DNA of 64,000 nucleotides from Serratia nevei. GTDB taxonomy: Bacteria > Pseudomonadota > Gammaproteobacteria > Enterobacterales > Enterobacteriaceae. The translations under genes were made by a program, and so were the position numbers. The stretch is taken from the NCBI RefSeq assembly GCF_024160145.1, contig NZ_JAMYWQ010000004.1, forward strand, positions 62,001 through 126,000, in the 5' to 3' direction. The first letter of the stretch is position 1. Each line of letters opens with the position of its first letter. Below the pieces are notes generated by a model, which ran no database searches, was not told where the DNA came from, and was given only the letters and a program-made list of their open reading frames with translations. Below, piece by piece: positions 11,765 through 21,641 of this stretch.

Positions 11765-12367
11765 ATGGTCCTGGTAACTCGTCAAGCCCCTGACTTCACT
11801 GCAGCTGCCGTACTGGGTAGCGGCGAAATCGTTGAAAACTTCAACCTGAAGAAGCACCTGAACGGCAAACCGGCCGTGCTGTTCTTCTGGCCAATGGACT
11901 TCACCTTCGTATGCCCTTCCGAGCTGATCGCTTTCGATCACCGCTATGAAGAGTTCCAGAAGCGTGGCGTTGAAGTGGTTGGCGTTTCCTTCGACTCAGA
12001 GTTCGTCCACAACGCATGGCGTAAAACCCCTGTCGACAAAGGCGGCATCGGTGAAGTGAAATACGCAATGGTTGCTGACATCAAGCGTGAAATCCAGAAA
12101 GCTTACGGCATCGAACACCCGGAAGCCGGCGTTGCGCTGCGCGGCTCTTTCCTGATCGACAAAGACGGCATCGTGCGTGCTCAGGTTGTTAACGATCTGC
12201 CAATCGGCCGTAACATCGACGAAATGATCCGTACCGTTGATGCGCTGCAATTCCACGAAGAGCACGGTGAAGTGTGCCCGGCTCAGTGGGAAAAAGGCAA
12301 AGCAGGTATGGGCGCTTCCCCAGACGGCGTTGCAAAATACCTGTCTGAAAACGCTGCCAAGCTGTAA
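11765..12367 (+). CDS. tsaA: Typical 2-Cys peroxiredoxin (AhpC/TSA family)
   Basis: This enzyme reduces hydrogen peroxide and organic peroxides with thiol donors in the cytoplasm. The start at 11765 has GGAG seven bases upstream and gives 200 residues; the open frame continues upstream but over the promoter. The peroxidatic cysteine is C50 in FFWPMDFTFVCPSEL, and the resolving cysteine is C171 in GEVCPAQW. Codon use looks strongly biased, as for abundant proteins. The AhpF reductase gene is not nearby, so the electron donor is unknown (thioredoxin is likely). Confidence 0.93.
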   Translation: MVLVTRQAPDFTAAAVLGSGEIVENFNLKKHLNGKPAVLFFWPMDFTFVCPSELIAFDHRYEEFQKRGVEVVGVSFDSEFVHNAWRKTPVDKGGIGEVKYAMVADIKREIQKAYGIEHPEAGVALRGSFLIDKDGIVRAQVVNDLPIGRNIDEMIRTVDALQFHEEHGEVCPAQWEKGKAGMGASPDGVAKYLSENAAKL

Positions 12368-12388
12368 TTTCAGCCTGATAGTGAATCA

Positions 12389-12413
12389 ACCGGCCCACGC
12401 GGCCGGTTTTTTT
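12389..12413 (+). terminator. Intrinsic terminator of tsaA
   Basis: ACCGGCC and GGCCGGT form a 7-bp stem with a 5-base loop, followed by seven Ts, 22 bp after the peroxiredoxin stop codon. Confidence 0.9.
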
Positions 12414-12601
12414 ATGCCCCTTTATGGGGCAGACCGCCCACCTTCAGTGCTTTATTTCCCTGTTTCCGCTCACATTTCCCACCCTGCTCGCCGCGCGTGC
12501 GCCCATCTGCGGCTACTATCAATAACGCTGGCTCGCGCTTTGCAAGTGAACAGCGGCAAGCAAACACAACACAATAAAAAACTGACAGGGTAGGAATAAC
12601 T

Positions 12602-14365
12602 ATGTTTTTACAGAAATGGAGCAAACCCCTGACCATAGCGGCGCTGCTGGTCAGCGGCAGCCTGTATGCGGCATCCAACCCGGCGGTGGAAGCCAAAAAC
12701 GGCATGGTGGTCACCTCGCAACACCTGGCCTCGCAGGTCGGCGTGGATATCCTGAAGATGGGCGGCAACGCCATCGACGCCGCCGTGGCGGTGGGCTATG
12801 CGCAGGCGGTGGTTAACCCCTGCTGCGGCAACATCGGCGGCGGCGGCTTTATGACCGTCCACCTGGCGGACGGCACCGACACCTTCATCAACTTCCGTGA
12901 AACCGCGCCGGCGGCGGCCAGCGCCAACATGTATCTGGATGCCGACGGCAAGGTAAAGAAAGACGCCAGCCTGCACGGCTATCTGGCGGCGGGCGTGCCG
13001 GGCACCGTGCTGGGAATGGAAACCGCGCGTGAGAAATACGGCAAGCTGAGCCGCGAACAGGTGCTGGCACCGGCTATCAGGCTGGCGCGCGAAGGCTTTG
13101 TGCTGACCCGCGCCGATACCGATATCCTCGACACCACCGTCGCGCGCTTCAAACAGGATCCCGAGTCGGCCAAAATCTTCCTGCGCCCGGACGGCAGCCC
13201 GCTGCAGCCCGGGGACAAACTGGTGCAAACCGATCTGGCCAATACGCTGGAAGCCATCGCCAAAGGGGGAACCGACGCCTTCTATAAAGGCAAGATCCCG
13301 CAGGCGGTGGAGGCGGCGGCCAAACAGGGCGGCGGCATCTTGACCGCGGCCGACTTCGCCAATTACAAGGTCACCGAAACCCCGCCGATTACCTGCAGCT
13401 ATCGCGGCTACAAGTTCGTGTCGGCGCCGCCTCCCAGCTCCGGCGGCGTGACGCTATGCGAAATCCTCAACGTGGTGGAAGGCTACGACCTGAAAAGCAT
13501 GGGCTTCAACTCGGCGGCGGCCATTCACACCATGACCGAAGCGATGCGCCATGCCTATATGGACCGTAACACCTACCTCGGCGACCCGGAGTTCATCAAG
13601 AATCCGATCGACCGGCTGGTGAGCAAGAGCTACGCCGAGCAGATCCGCAAGAAAATCGTCGCGGACAAGGCCACGCCGTCGGAAAACGTGCAGCCCGGCA
13701 TGGAACCGCATGAGAAGCCGGAAACCACCCACTATTCGATCGTCGACCATGACGGCAACGCCGTCTCCACCACCTATACCGTCAACGGCCGCTTCGGCGC
13801 CGTGGTGATCGCACCGGGCACCGGCTTCTTCCTCAACGACGAGATGGACGACTTTACGGTCAAAGTGGGCGAGAAAAACCTGTACGGGCTGGTGCAGGGC
13901 ACCGCCAACAGCATTGCCCCCGGTAAGCGCCCACTATCGTCGATGAGCCCGACGCTGGTGACCAAGGACAACAAGATCTTTATGGTGCTGGGCTCGCCGG
14001 GCGGTTCGCGCATCATCACCATCACCCTGCAGACCGCGTTGAACGTAATTGACCACGGCATGGCGCCGCAGGAAGCGGTCGACGCACCGCGCATCCATCA
14101 CCAATGGCTGCCGGATGAGGTGTACTACGAACAGCGCGGCGTTTCCGCCGATACGCTGAAGTTGCTGAGCGGCATGGGCTATAAGATGGTCGAGCAAACG
14201 CCGTGGGGCGCCGCCGAACTGATCCTGGTCGGTTTGCCGGGCGCGGCGGGCGTCAGCCCGGCCAACTCCGGCAACGACTCGGCGGTTTCCGGCAAGGTGC
14301 GCGAAGGCTATCTGTACGGCGCCAACGACGTGCGTCGCCCGGCAGGTTCTGCGGTCGGTTACTGA
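12602..14365 (+). CDS. ggt: Gamma-glutamyltransferase, periplasmic
   Basis: The enzyme cleaves glutathione and transfers the gamma-glutamyl group to water or amino acids in the periplasm. The 587-residue precursor has a signal peptide (SKPLTIAALLVSGSLYAAS) and the N-terminal GGNAIDAAVAVGYAQAVVNP. Autoprocessing is expected before T375 in PETTHYSIVDHDGNAVSTTY, which becomes the catalytic N-terminus of the small subunit. PLSSMSPTLV and GSPGGSRIITITLQTALN follow. Length is close to E. coli Ggt (580). It appears monocistronic, with a hairpin 25 bp downstream. Confidence 0.95.
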   Translation: MFLQKWSKPLTIAALLVSGSLYAASNPAVEAKNGMVVTSQHLASQVGVDILKMGGNAIDAAVAVGYAQAVVNPCCGNIGGGGFMTVHLADGTDTFINFRETAPAAASANMYLDADGKVKKDASLHGYLAAGVPGTVLGMETAREKYGKLSREQVLAPAIRLAREGFVLTRADTDILDTTVARFKQDPESAKIFLRPDGSPLQPGDKLVQTDLANTLEAIAKGGTDAFYKGKIPQAVEAAAKQGGGILTAADFANYKVTETPPITCSYRGYKFVSAPPPSSGGVTLCEILNVVEGYDLKSMGFNSAAAIHTMTEAMRHAYMDRNTYLGDPEFIKNPIDRLVSKSYAEQIRKKIVADKATPSENVQPGMEPHEKPETTHYSIVDHDGNAVSTTYTVNGRFGAVVIAPGTGFFLNDEMDDFTVKVGEKNLYGLVQGTANSIAPGKRPLSSMSPTLVTKDNKIFMVLGSPGGSRIITITLQTALNVIDHGMAPQEAVDAPRIHHQWLPDEVYYEQRGVSADTLKLLSGMGYKMVEQTPWGAAELILVGLPGAAGVSPANSGNDSAVSGKVREGYLYGANDVRRPAGSAVGY

Positions 14366-14389
14366 TGTAAACGCCTACTCACTTTTATC

Positions 14390-14411
14390 GCGGGGGCCCT
14401 TTGGCCCCCGC
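14390..14411. terminator. Hairpin between convergent ggt and malZ
   Basis: A perfect 9-bp GC stem GCGGGGGCC/GGCCCCCGC with a 4-base loop sits between the two convergent stop codons. T-runs on either side are short (AGTTGCTTT on plus), so it is a likely but not ideal bidirectional terminator. Confidence 0.6.
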
Positions 14412-14418
14412 AGTTGCT

Positions 14419-16242
14419 TTAGCCTTCGCAGCGCCACAGGGTGGCCGACTCTTCCGCCAGCTGCAGGCGCAGCCCGCCCGCCGTTTCGCTCAGCTCTCCC
14501 CGCCCTTCCACGCGCCGCCACGGGCCGCGCGCCAACAGCGGGTTGTGCGGCAGCTGCGCCTGGCCGCTGCCGTCGCGCTGGAGCGCCACCAGCACCTGCT
14601 CCTGCTGATACAGGCGCACGAACACCAGCGTTTCTCCGCTGGCATACAGCACCTGGCAGCCGCCGCGGCGCAATGCCACGCTCTGTTTACGCAGCGCCGC
14701 CATGCGCTGGAACAGCGTCAACAGCGGCCGGTCCCAGTCGCCGACGTCCCACGGGAACGGCTTGCGGCAGAACGGATCGTTGCCGCCGTCCAGACCGATC
14801 TCATCGCCGTAGTAGAGACAAGGCACGCCTATCCAGCTCAGCAGCCACACCGCCGCCATCTGCATGCGCGCCGCGTTCCCCTGCAACAGCGTGAGGAAAC
14901 GCGCGGTATCGTGGCTGTCCAGCTGGTTGAACTGGATCAGCTGGCGGCCGTGCGGCAGCCCGGCGCGGTAGCCGTCCATCCACTGCGCGCACCCGGCGGC
15001 GTCCAGCCGTACCGGGTGATAGGCCACGTCCAGCCCCGCCAAAAACGCCCGCACCGGCAGTGCGAACCCCATGTAGTTCATCGCCGCGTCCTCCACGCCA
15101 GCGTGCAGCCAGCGGCGCGCGTCGCCGAAGTGCTCGCCCAAGACGTAGGCCTGCGGGTTCTCCTGCTTCACCGCCTGATAGATGCCCGCCAGGTGGCGCA
15201 GATTGCCGGTGGCGCCGCCGTTCTCCCCCAGCATGTGCACCACGTCCAGCCGCCAACCGTCGATGCTGTACGGCGGGCGCAGCCAGTGGCGCACCACGCT
15301 GCCTTCTCCGCGATAGATCGCTTCCGCCACCTGCGGCTCGGCGAAGTTGAGCTTCGGCAGGCTGGCGTTGCCCTTCCAGTCGAGCGCGCGGCCGTCCGGG
15401 TAAAAGTTGAACCAGCCGCGATACGGCGAATCGGGGTGGTGACAGGCGCCGTTTTCGCCCTGGCGATGGCGGTCGAACCACGGATGCGAGTCGCCGGTGT
15501 GGTTGAATACCCCGTCCAGCACCAGTTTCATGCCCACCTTGTGAGTGCTCACTCGCAAACGCTGCAGCGCCGCGTTGCCGCCGAAGTGCGGATCGACCTG
15601 GTAATAGTCCTCGGTATCGTACTTATGCACACTCGGCGCGGTAAAAATCGGGTTCAGATACAGCGCCGTCACGCCCAGCTGCTGCAAATACGGCAGTTTG
15701 GCGCTGATACCATCCAGATCGCCGCCATAAAAGGTCGAGGCGGCGTGGCGATCCTCCAGCGGATGCTGCCAGTCGCGCCGAATCACCTCGGCACCGGCCG
15801 CGTGATGGCGGTAGCTGCCGCTCTGGATGCCGTGCTCGCCGCCGCTGCTGGCGAAGCGATCGGGGAAAATCTGGTAGAACAGCTGATCCGCCACCCATTC
15901 GGGGCCGCTGTCAGGCTCGTCGATGGCGAACTGCGCCAGCTGGCCCGGCGGCGTTGGCGACCAACCCTGCGGGCCGAACCACTGCTGGCGATCGGCCCAC
16001 AGCAGCTTGAAGCAGTAACGCCGCGTCGGCTCGCCCTCATTCAGCGTCAGGCTGGCCTGGTAGCGCCGCATTCCCTCGTGGCGCTGCGCTTTCATCGCCA
16101 GCAGCCACTCTTCGTTGTCCGGTTCGGCGCGCAAAAACACCCGTTCCGGCAGTTCATCCCCCTGTAACCACAGCGTGATATCCAAACGTTGCCCTTGCTT
16201 CACCACAAAAGGCGGGACCGGTTGATGCCAGGCGTTAAGCAT
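14419..16242 (-). CDS. malZ: Maltodextrin glucosidase
   Basis: MalZ is a cytoplasmic GH13 enzyme that removes glucose from the reducing end of maltodextrins. I set the start at 16242 ([12 protein letters not shown]), which matches E. coli and has AGGAG seven bases upstream; 607 residues. An N-terminal beta domain precedes the barrel, which has [23 protein letters not shown], the nucleophile region [13 protein letters not shown], the acid/base [10 protein letters not shown] and [12 protein letters not shown]. It is not next to other mal genes, as in E. coli. Confidence 0.95.
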   Translation of the reverse strand: MLNAWHQPVPPFVVKQGQRLDITLWLQGDELPERVFLRAEPDNEEWLLAMKAQRHEGMRRYQASLTLNEGEPTRRYCFKLLWADRQQWFGPQGWSPTPPGQLAQFAIDEPDSGPEWVADQLFYQIFPDRFASSGGEHGIQSGSYRHHAAGAEVIRRDWQHPLEDRHAASTFYGGDLDGISAKLPYLQQLGVTALYLNPIFTAPSVHKYDTEDYYQVDPHFGGNAALQRLRVSTHKVGMKLVLDGVFNHTGDSHPWFDRHRQGENGACHHPDSPYRGWFNFYPDGRALDWKGNASLPKLNFAEPQVAEAIYRGEGSVVRHWLRPPYSIDGWRLDVVHMLGENGGATGNLRHLAGIYQAVKQENPQAYVLGEHFGDARRWLHAGVEDAAMNYMGFALPVRAFLAGLDVAYHPVRLDAAGCAQWMDGYRAGLPHGRQLIQFNQLDSHDTARFLTLLQGNAARMQMAAVWLLSWIGVPCLYYGDEIGLDGGNDPFCRKPFPWDVGDWDRPLLTLFQRMAALRKQSVALRRGGCQVLYASGETLVFVRLYQQEQVLVALQRDGSGQAQLPHNPLLARGPWRRVEGRGELSETAGGLRLQLAEESATLWRCEG

Positions 16243-16343
16243 ACTGTTTCTCCTGCTGTACCAAACGAAATCGACGGCGTTCTTCAAGAAGCGAACAATG
16301 CCACGTTAAGTGCAACTCCCCCTCCTCTCTGGCCGCAAAACCC

Positions 16344-16352
16344 GGGGATGAG
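16344..16352 (+). promoter_or_regulatory. Possible MalT box upstream of malZ
   Basis: GGGGATGAG matches nine positions of the MalT box GGGGAKGAGG about 100 bp upstream of the malZ start, on the plus strand. Only one clear copy is seen, and MalT promoters normally have several, so this is a weak call. Confidence 0.25.
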
Positions 16353-16489
16353 CCGGGGGGCGGAGACCGAAAAATAACGCTAACCCGATGTAAAAAAAGG
16401 TAAACAGGTACAAATCCTGCACGTTACCCCTTAGGCTAACGCGTTTTAAGTTTACAGGATATTTTTTGCGCATTTTTTAAGGAGCGGTA

Positions 16490-17746
16490 ATGCAACAACA
16501 GATAACGCGCTGGCTGGAACAATTTGGTTTGGAATTCGGCGGAGTGATGTCGCTGTTGATGGTATTGGGGTTGATTGTCCTGATCTCGGTCGCGATCCAC
16601 CTGGTGCTGCACCGGGTGGTGTTGGCCGCCCTTCAGCGCCGTGGCCAGCAATCGCAGCGCGTCTGGCAACAGGCCATCACCCAATACAAACTGTTCCAGC
16701 GCGTGGCGCTGCTGCTGCAAGGGGTGATCATCAGCATCCAGGCGACGCTGTGGTTGCAGAGTGGCAGCCAGACCCAGGCGGTGATCGTCACCGCCGCGCA
16801 GGTGTGGATCCTCGCCTTCACCCTGCTGTCGCTGTTCTCGCTGCTGGATACGCTGCTGGCGCTGCTGCGCCAAAGCCCGATCTCCAATCAGCTGCCGCTG
16901 CGCGGCATTTTCCAGGGCCTGAAACTGGTGGCGGCGATCCTGATCGGCATCATGATCGTCTCGCTGCTGATGGGCAAATCGCCGCTGCTGCTGCTCAGCG
17001 GCCTGGGCGCCATGACCGCGGTCTTGATGTTGGTGTTCAAGGATCCGATCCTCGGGCTGGTGGCCGGCATTCAGCTCTCCGCCAACGATATGCTGAAGAT
17101 CGGCGACTGGCTGGAAATGCCGAAATACGGCGCCGACGGCGCGGTCACCGACATCGGCCTGACCACGGTCAAAGTGCGTAACTGGGACAACACCGTCACC
17201 ACCATTCCCACCTACGCGCTGATCTCCGACTCGTTCAAAAACTGGCGGTCGATGTCGGAATCCGGCGGGCGTCGCATCAAGCGCAGCCTGAATATCGACA
17301 CCGGCAGCGTGCACTTCCTGTCGGAAGAGGAACAGCGCCGCCTGCAGCGCAACCCGCTGCTGCACCGCTACCTGAACGTCAAGACCCAGGAGCTGAGCCA
17401 GCATAACCAGGAGATCGCCGTCGATCTGGCCTCGCCGCTCAACGGCCGCCGCCTGACCAACCTCGGCACGCTGCGCGCCTATCTGGAAGCCTATCTGCGC
17501 GCTCACCCGCGCATTCACCAGAACATGACGCTGATGGTGCGCCAGCTGGCGCCGACGCCGGAAGGCCTGCCGCTGGAAATCTACGCCTTCACCAACACCA
17601 CGGTCTGGGCGGAGTATGAAAGCATTCAGGCGGATATTTTCGACCATATTCTGGCGGTGATCGACGAGTTCGGCCTGCGCGTGCATCAGACGCCAACCGG
17701 CAATGACCTGCGCGGCATGCTGCTACAAAACGCGAACGCTTCCTGA
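16490..17746 (+). CDS. mscM: MscS-family mechanosensitive channel YbdG (MscM)
   Basis: This inner-membrane channel opens under membrane tension and helps cells survive hypo-osmotic shock. The 418-residue protein has about five membrane helices in the first 190 residues, ending with the pore-lining helix [32 protein letters not shown] (two segments), then the MscS beta domain with [20 protein letters not shown] and [20 protein letters not shown]. It is very similar to E. coli YbdG along its length. AAGGAG precedes the start. A 12-bp stem-loop (17767-17778/17791-17802, one wobble) follows the stop but lacks a T-run. Confidence 0.93.
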   Translation: MQQQITRWLEQFGLEFGGVMSLLMVLGLIVLISVAIHLVLHRVVLAALQRRGQQSQRVWQQAITQYKLFQRVALLLQGVIISIQATLWLQSGSQTQAVIVTAAQVWILAFTLLSLFSLLDTLLALLRQSPISNQLPLRGIFQGLKLVAAILIGIMIVSLLMGKSPLLLLSGLGAMTAVLMLVFKDPILGLVAGIQLSANDMLKIGDWLEMPKYGADGAVTDIGLTTVKVRNWDNTVTTIPTYALISDSFKNWRSMSESGGRRIKRSLNIDTGSVHFLSEEEQRRLQRNPLLHRYLNVKTQELSQHNQEIAVDLASPLNGRRLTNLGTLRAYLEAYLRAHPRIHQNMTLMVRQLAPTPEGLPLEIYAFTNTTVWAEYESIQADIFDHILAVIDEFGLRVHQTPTGNDLRGMLLQNANAS

Positions 17747-17842
17747 CGTCGGCTGACGTAACTGTGTCTGCTGGTAATGATGTTCTTTCAATTGCCAGCA
17801 GATATCTCCATCCCCTTCTTTTCCCCGGCGAAAACGGCGTTA

Positions 17843-18148
17843 ATGCGCCATCACCTTCACCACCGAGAGGGAAAGCCCTTGCTGAAACGGTTACGTCATC
17901 GGCTGTTTACCCTGATGGCCACCCTGCTGTTTATCGGCTGCCTGCACAGCGCTTCGCTGGACGAAAGCCGCATGCCCCGCAACCTGCAACCTTCTCTGAG
18001 CGCGCTCAGCAGCAATATGCAAGACATTCGAGAAGTGTTGGCGCGCTGCGCCGGCGAGGAAGAGGAAGAACGCCTTAACGGCAGCGACATGCGTATCGAA
18101 GCGCGCGCCGCCGGGGAGGATGAAGTGGAAGACAAACGCCTGGCATAG
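17843..18148 (+). CDS. Small hypothetical protein with one hydrophobic segment
   Basis: I do not recognise this gene. The frame encodes a basic N-terminus (KPLLKRLRHRLF), one hydrophobic stretch LFTLMATLLFIGCL, and an acidic helical tail with EEEEERLNGSD. LFIGC resembles a poor lipobox. The start is uncertain: ATG at 17843 (101 residues), TTG at 17879 behind GAGAGGG (better binding site), or ATG at 17777, which lies inside the stem-loop behind mscM. It lies between mscM and higB on the same strand. It may be a secreted or membrane-anchored small protein, or not a gene. Confidence 0.4.
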   Translation: MRHHLHHREGKPLLKRLRHRLFTLMATLLFIGCLHSASLDESRMPRNLQPSLSALSSNMQDIREVLARCAGEEEEERLNGSDMRIEARAAGEDEVEDKRLA

Positions 18149-18171
18149 TAGGTTAAAAAACGCCCCATCTT

Positions 18172-18213
18172 GTTGCGCCACACGCAACACCTGGCTATGA
18201 TGCGTATAGCGCA
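18172..18213 (+). promoter_or_regulatory. higBA promoter with two palindromic operator sites
   Basis: Promoter TTGCGC (18173-18178), 17-bp spacer, TATGAT (18196-18201). Operator 1 is GTTGCG-N5-CGCAAC (18172-18188), covering -35. Operator 2 is TGCG-N5-CGCA (18201-18213), starting at the end of -10. Their centres are 27 bp apart. The shared core TGCG-N5-CGCA and its placement suggest HigA autorepression. Confidence 0.7.
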
Positions 18214-18233
18214 ACACTCATGGAGCCATCAGG

Positions 18234-18512
18234 ATGATAAGAAGCTTCAAACATAAGGGACTCAAAAAGTTTTTCGAAACCGGTTCAACGGCGGGTATCG
18301 ACCCCAAGCAGGCGAAGAAAATCGCGCTGCGGCTGAGCGTGCTGGATCTGGCGAAAGTGATTGATGACGTGGATCTGCCCGGCTTTTTCTTGCACCCGCT
18401 AACGGGCGCTCGCAGCGGGCAATGGTCCGTCACCGTAACCGGCAACTGGCGTATCACGTTTGAACTGGTCGAGGGTGATGTTTATATCGTGAATTATGAG
18501 GACTATCACTAA
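18234..18512 (+). CDS. higB: HigB-type (RelE superfamily) toxin
   Basis: HigB/GraT toxins are ribosome-dependent mRNA endonucleases. The 92-residue product matches the family order: MIRSFKHKGLKKFFETG, central LRLSVLDLAKVIDDVDLPG, then HPLTGARSGQWSVTVTGNWRITF and the C-terminal VNYEDYH. GGAG lies seven bases before the start. The stop shares one base with the start of higA (TAATG), so the pair is translationally coupled with the toxin first, as is usual for hig loci. Confidence 0.9.
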   Translation: MIRSFKHKGLKKFFETGSTAGIDPKQAKKIALRLSVLDLAKVIDDVDLPGFFLHPLTGARSGQWSVTVTGNWRITFELVEGDVYIVNYEDYH

Positions 18513-18799
18513 TGAACCGCATGCATAATCCCCCTCATCCTGGCGAGTTGATCAAAGAAACCATGGAAACGTTGAATCTCAGCGCGCGCGCGCTGGCTAA
18601 AGCGCTGGACGTCGCGCCCTCCACGGTGCAACGCCTGATCAGCGGAAAGTCCGATATCTCGCCGGAAATGGCCATCCGCCTGTCCATCGTGATAGGCAGT
18701 TCCGAACAGGTTTGGATGGGCATGCAGGATGCTTACGATCTGTGGCAGGCCAGGCAGTCCATCGACGTTTCGAAACTGCGCAAGCTGGATTTCGCTTGA
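18512..18799 (+). CDS. higA: HigA-type antitoxin, XRE helix-turn-helix
   Basis: The 95-residue antitoxin has the HigA/VapI signature HPGELIKETMETLNLSARALAKAL, followed by helix-turn-helix SARALAKALDVAPSTVQRLI and GKSDISPEMAIRLSIVIGSS. It should bind HigB and, as a dimer, the palindromes upstream of higB. A strong terminator follows 13 bp after the stop, making higBA a self-contained two-gene unit. Confidence 0.92.
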   Translation: MNRMHNPPHPGELIKETMETLNLSARALAKALDVAPSTVQRLISGKSDISPEMAIRLSIVIGSSEQVWMGMQDAYDLWQARQSIDVSKLRKLDFA

Positions 18800-18812
18800 C
18801 GCCTGCCCCTAA

Positions 18813-18840
18813 AAAAACACCGGCCTCAGCCGGTGTTTTT
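18813..18840. terminator. Bidirectional terminator between higA and proY
   Basis: Arms AAAAACACCGGC and GCCGGTGTTTTT pair perfectly around a CTCA loop, giving a T-run on both strands. It lies between convergent stop codons. Confidence 0.9.
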
Positions 18841-18844
18841 CCAT

Positions 18845-20251
18845 TTAGTCTTGCTGCGTCGCCAACGGCGCGCGTTTTTTCTGATGGTTGACCTTGAACC
18901 CGTATCCCGCCAGCAGCAATACCACCCAGACCAGGCCGGCGTACAGCGAGACGCGCGTGGTCGGGAAGTAGCCGATCAGGCCGATGATGAACACCAGGAA
19001 CACGATCGCCACCACCGAGGTGAACACCCCGCCGCGCAGCGGGAACGCCAGCTGCTTCACCTGTTCTTTGCTCAGGCTGCGGCGGAAGGCGATTTGGGAG
19101 AACAGGATCATGATCCACACCCACACGGTGGCGAAGGTCGCCAGGGAGGCGATCACCAGGAACACGCTCTCCGGCATGATGTAGTTGAGGTATACCGCCA
19201 GCAGCAGCGCCAGCATCATCACCACCACCGTCACCCAGGGAATGCCGCGCTTCGACACCTTGCTGAACATCTTCGGCGCGTGGCCCTGCTCGGCCATGCC
19301 GTGCAGCATGCGGCCGACGCCGAACACGTCGCTGTTGATCGCCGACAGCGACGCGGTGATCACCACGAAGTTGAGAATGCCCGCCGCCACGGTGATGCCC
19401 ATATGCTGGAAGGTCAGCACGAACGGGCTGCCGTTGGTGCCCACCTGGTTCCACGGGTAGATAGACATGATGACGAACAGCGTGCCGACGTAGAACACCA
19501 GAATGCGCCACGGCACCGAGTTGATGGCCTTCGGAATCGATTTTTTCGGATCTTTGGCTTCGCCGGCGGTGATGCCGATGATTTCAATGCCGCCGTAAGC
19601 GAACATCACCAGCTGCAGCGACAGGATCATGCCGATAAAGCCGTTGCTGAAGAAGCCGCCGTTCGACCACAGGTTATGAATGCCGGTCGGTTGCCCGCCG
19701 TTGCCGATGCCCCAGATGATGATGCCGATGCCGGCCGCGATCATGATGATGATGGTGGCGACTTTGAAGAACGAGAACCAGAACTCCAGCTCGCCGAACA
19801 CCTTGACGCTCATCAGGTTGATGGCGCCGATGATCAGCACCACGCTCAGCACCCAGATCCAGTGCGGCACTTCCGGGAACCAGACCCCCATATAGATGCC
19901 GAAGGCGGTCACATCGGCGATGGCGACGATCAGGATTTCAAAGCAGTAGGTCCAGCCGGTGATGTACCCCGCCATCGGGCCGAGGTAGTCCTGCGCGTAG
20001 CGGGAAAACGAGCTGGCCTGCGGGTTGTTGACCGACATCTCCCCCAGTGCGCGCATGATGATAAAGGCCACGATGCCGCCGATCAGGTAAGCCAGCAGCA
20101 CGCTCGGGCCGGCCATTTTGATGGCGTCCGCCGAGCCGTAGAACAACCCGGTGCCGATGGCCGAACCCAGCGCCATAAAGCGGATGTGACGCGTGCTGAG
20201 GCCGCGTTTCAGCTTATTGTCGGGGGCAGTGGTGGGTGACTGTTGTTGCAT
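18845..20251 (-). CDS. proY: Proline-specific permease ProY
   Basis: An inner-membrane amino-acid permease of the APC superfamily with 12 predicted helices. The sequence is close to E. coli ProY throughout: [58 protein letters not shown], and [18 protein letters not shown]. The start at 20251 ([10 protein letters not shown], 468 residues) was chosen over the ATG at 20293, which lies inside the brnQ terminator; however, no good ribosome-binding site precedes 20251. It lies downstream of brnQ as in E. coli. ProY is often cryptic in E. coli, and activity here is unknown. Confidence 0.93.
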   Translation of the reverse strand: MQQQSPTTAPDNKLKRGLSTRHIRFMALGSAIGTGLFYGSADAIKMAGPSVLLAYLIGGIVAFIIMRALGEMSVNNPQASSFSRYAQDYLGPMAGYITGWTYCFEILIVAIADVTAFGIYMGVWFPEVPHWIWVLSVVLIIGAINLMSVKVFGELEFWFSFFKVATIIIMIAAGIGIIIWGIGNGGQPTGIHNLWSNGGFFSNGFIGMILSLQLVMFAYGGIEIIGITAGEAKDPKKSIPKAINSVPWRILVFYVGTLFVIMSIYPWNQVGTNGSPFVLTFQHMGITVAAGILNFVVITASLSAINSDVFGVGRMLHGMAEQGHAPKMFSKVSKRGIPWVTVVVMMLALLLAVYLNYIMPESVFLVIASLATFATVWVWIMILFSQIAFRRSLSKEQVKQLAFPLRGGVFTSVVAIVFLVFIIGLIGYFPTTRVSLYAGLVWVVLLLAGYGFKVNHQKKRAPLATQQD

Positions 20252-20276
20252 GAAGATGACCCATAGTTTTAAACGT

Positions 20277-20302
20277 AAAAAAGCCACGGACATGTCCGTG
20301 GC
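20277..20302 (-). terminator. Strong intrinsic terminator between brnQ and proY
   Basis: GCCACGGACA/TGTCCGTGGC is a perfect 20-base palindrome followed on the minus strand by six Ts. It lies 22 bp after the brnQ stop and only 25 bp before the proY start. Confidence 0.88.
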
Positions 20303-20324
20303 CCTGGATTAAGCCGGGGGATTA

Positions 20325-21641
20325 TCAGTGCGCGGTCACTTGGGAACGCGTGCACACCCGATCATAAATCGCGACCAGCACCAGCATCAGCAGCGAAGGC
20401 GGCAACCAGGCCAACCCCTGCTCCGCCAGCGGCAGGTGAGTGGTCCAGGCCGGCAGCAGCTGCTGGAAACTGGAGGCTTTCACCGCGTCAAGGATACCAA
20501 ACAACAGGCTGACAAGCATCACCGGCGCGATGATGCGCGGCGCGCTGTGCCACCAACGCAGGGTGAAGCTCAGCACCACCAGCACGATGCACGGCGGGTA
20601 AATCGCGGTCAGCACCGGAATGGAGATCTGGATCAGGTGGCTCAGGCCGAGGTTGGACACCACCATCGAGAACAGGCCCAGGATAAATACCAGCGTCTTG
20701 TACGAGAACGGCAGGTATTGCGCGAAGAACTCGGCGCAGGCGCAGGTCAGGCCGACCGCGGTCACCATGCAGGCGATAAAGATCAGCGCCGCCAGGAAGA
20801 AGCTGCCCAGGCCGCCGAAGGTGTTCTGAACGTAAGCATGCAGGATCACCGCGCCATTGGTGGCGTCCGGCACCAGCGCGCCGCTGCCGGAACCCAGCTT
20901 GAACAGGCTCAGGTAAACCAGCGTCAGGCCCACGCCGGCGATCAGACCGGCCAGAATGGTGTAACGGGTCAGCAGACCGGCGTCTTTCACGCCGCGCGAG
21001 CGCGCCGCGTTGACGATAACGATGCCGAACACCAGCGCGCCCAGCGTATCCATGGTCAGATAGCCGTTAACGAAGCCGGAGGAGAAAGGCACGCTCTGAT
21101 AAGCCGCCGTCGCCGGGATCGGCGAGCCGGCAGGCCACAGCAGCGCGGCGATGCCCAGCACGGCCAATGCCACGATCTTCAGCGGCGCCAGCACGTGGCC
21201 GACGGTGTCGAGCAGGCGGCCCGGATACAGCGAGATGCCGATCACCAGCGCGAAGTACACCAGGCTGTAGATGAACAGCGGCATGGCGCCATCGCCGGTC
21301 AGCGGGGCGATACCCACTTCAAAGGACACGGTGGCGGTGCGAGGCGTGGCGAACAGCGGGCCGACGGCCAGGTAGCAGACGGTCGCCAGCAGCAAACCGG
21401 CGCCGCGGCCGATCGGCGAACTGAGGGCGTCGATGCCGCCGCCGACGCGCGCCAGCGCGATGACGGTGATGACCGGCAGGCCGACGGCAGTGATCAGGAA
21501 GCCCAGCGCCGCAGTCCAGACGTGTTCACCGGACTGCAAGCCGACCATCGGCGGGAAAATGATGTTCCCGGCCCCGACGAATAAGGCAAAGGTCATGAAG
21601 CCCAGTGCCAGGATATCTTTTGACGTTAAACGATGACTCAT
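20325..21641 (-). CDS. brnQ: Branched-chain amino acid transporter BrnQ
   Basis: A sodium-coupled leucine/isoleucine/valine importer (LIVCS family) in the inner membrane with about 12 helices. The start at 21641 ([27 protein letters not shown], split) matches the E. coli N-terminus and gives 438 residues; the open frame continues 36 codons upstream without similarity. Conserved stretches include [28 protein letters not shown]-like [18 protein letters not shown] and [12 protein letters not shown]. It heads brnQ-proY; a strong terminator separates the two. Confidence 0.95.
   Translation of the reverse strand: MSHRLTSKDILALGFMTFALFVGAGNIIFPPMVGLQSGEHVWTAALGFLITAVGLPVITVIALARVGGGIDALSSPIGRGAGLLLATVCYLAVGPLFATPRTATVSFEVGIAPLTGDGAMPLFIYSLVYFALVIGISLYPGRLLDTVGHVLAPLKIVALAVLGIAALLWPAGSPIPATAAYQSVPFSSGFVNGYLTMDTLGALVFGIVIVNAARSRGVKDAGLLTRYTILAGLIAGVGLTLVYLSLFKLGSGSGALVPDATNGAVILHAYVQNTFGGLGSFFLAALIFIACMVTAVGLTCACAEFFAQYLPFSYKTLVFILGLFSMVVSNLGLSHLIQISIPVLTAIYPPCIVLVVLSFTLRWWHSAPRIIAPVMLVSLLFGILDAVKASSFQQLLPAWTTHLPLAEQGLAWLPPSLLMLVLVAIYDRVCTRSQVTAH

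Noticed and set aside
16510-17686. Long minus-strand frame opposite mscM
   Set aside because: mscM matches its family along the whole length; the antisense frame is a composition artefact.
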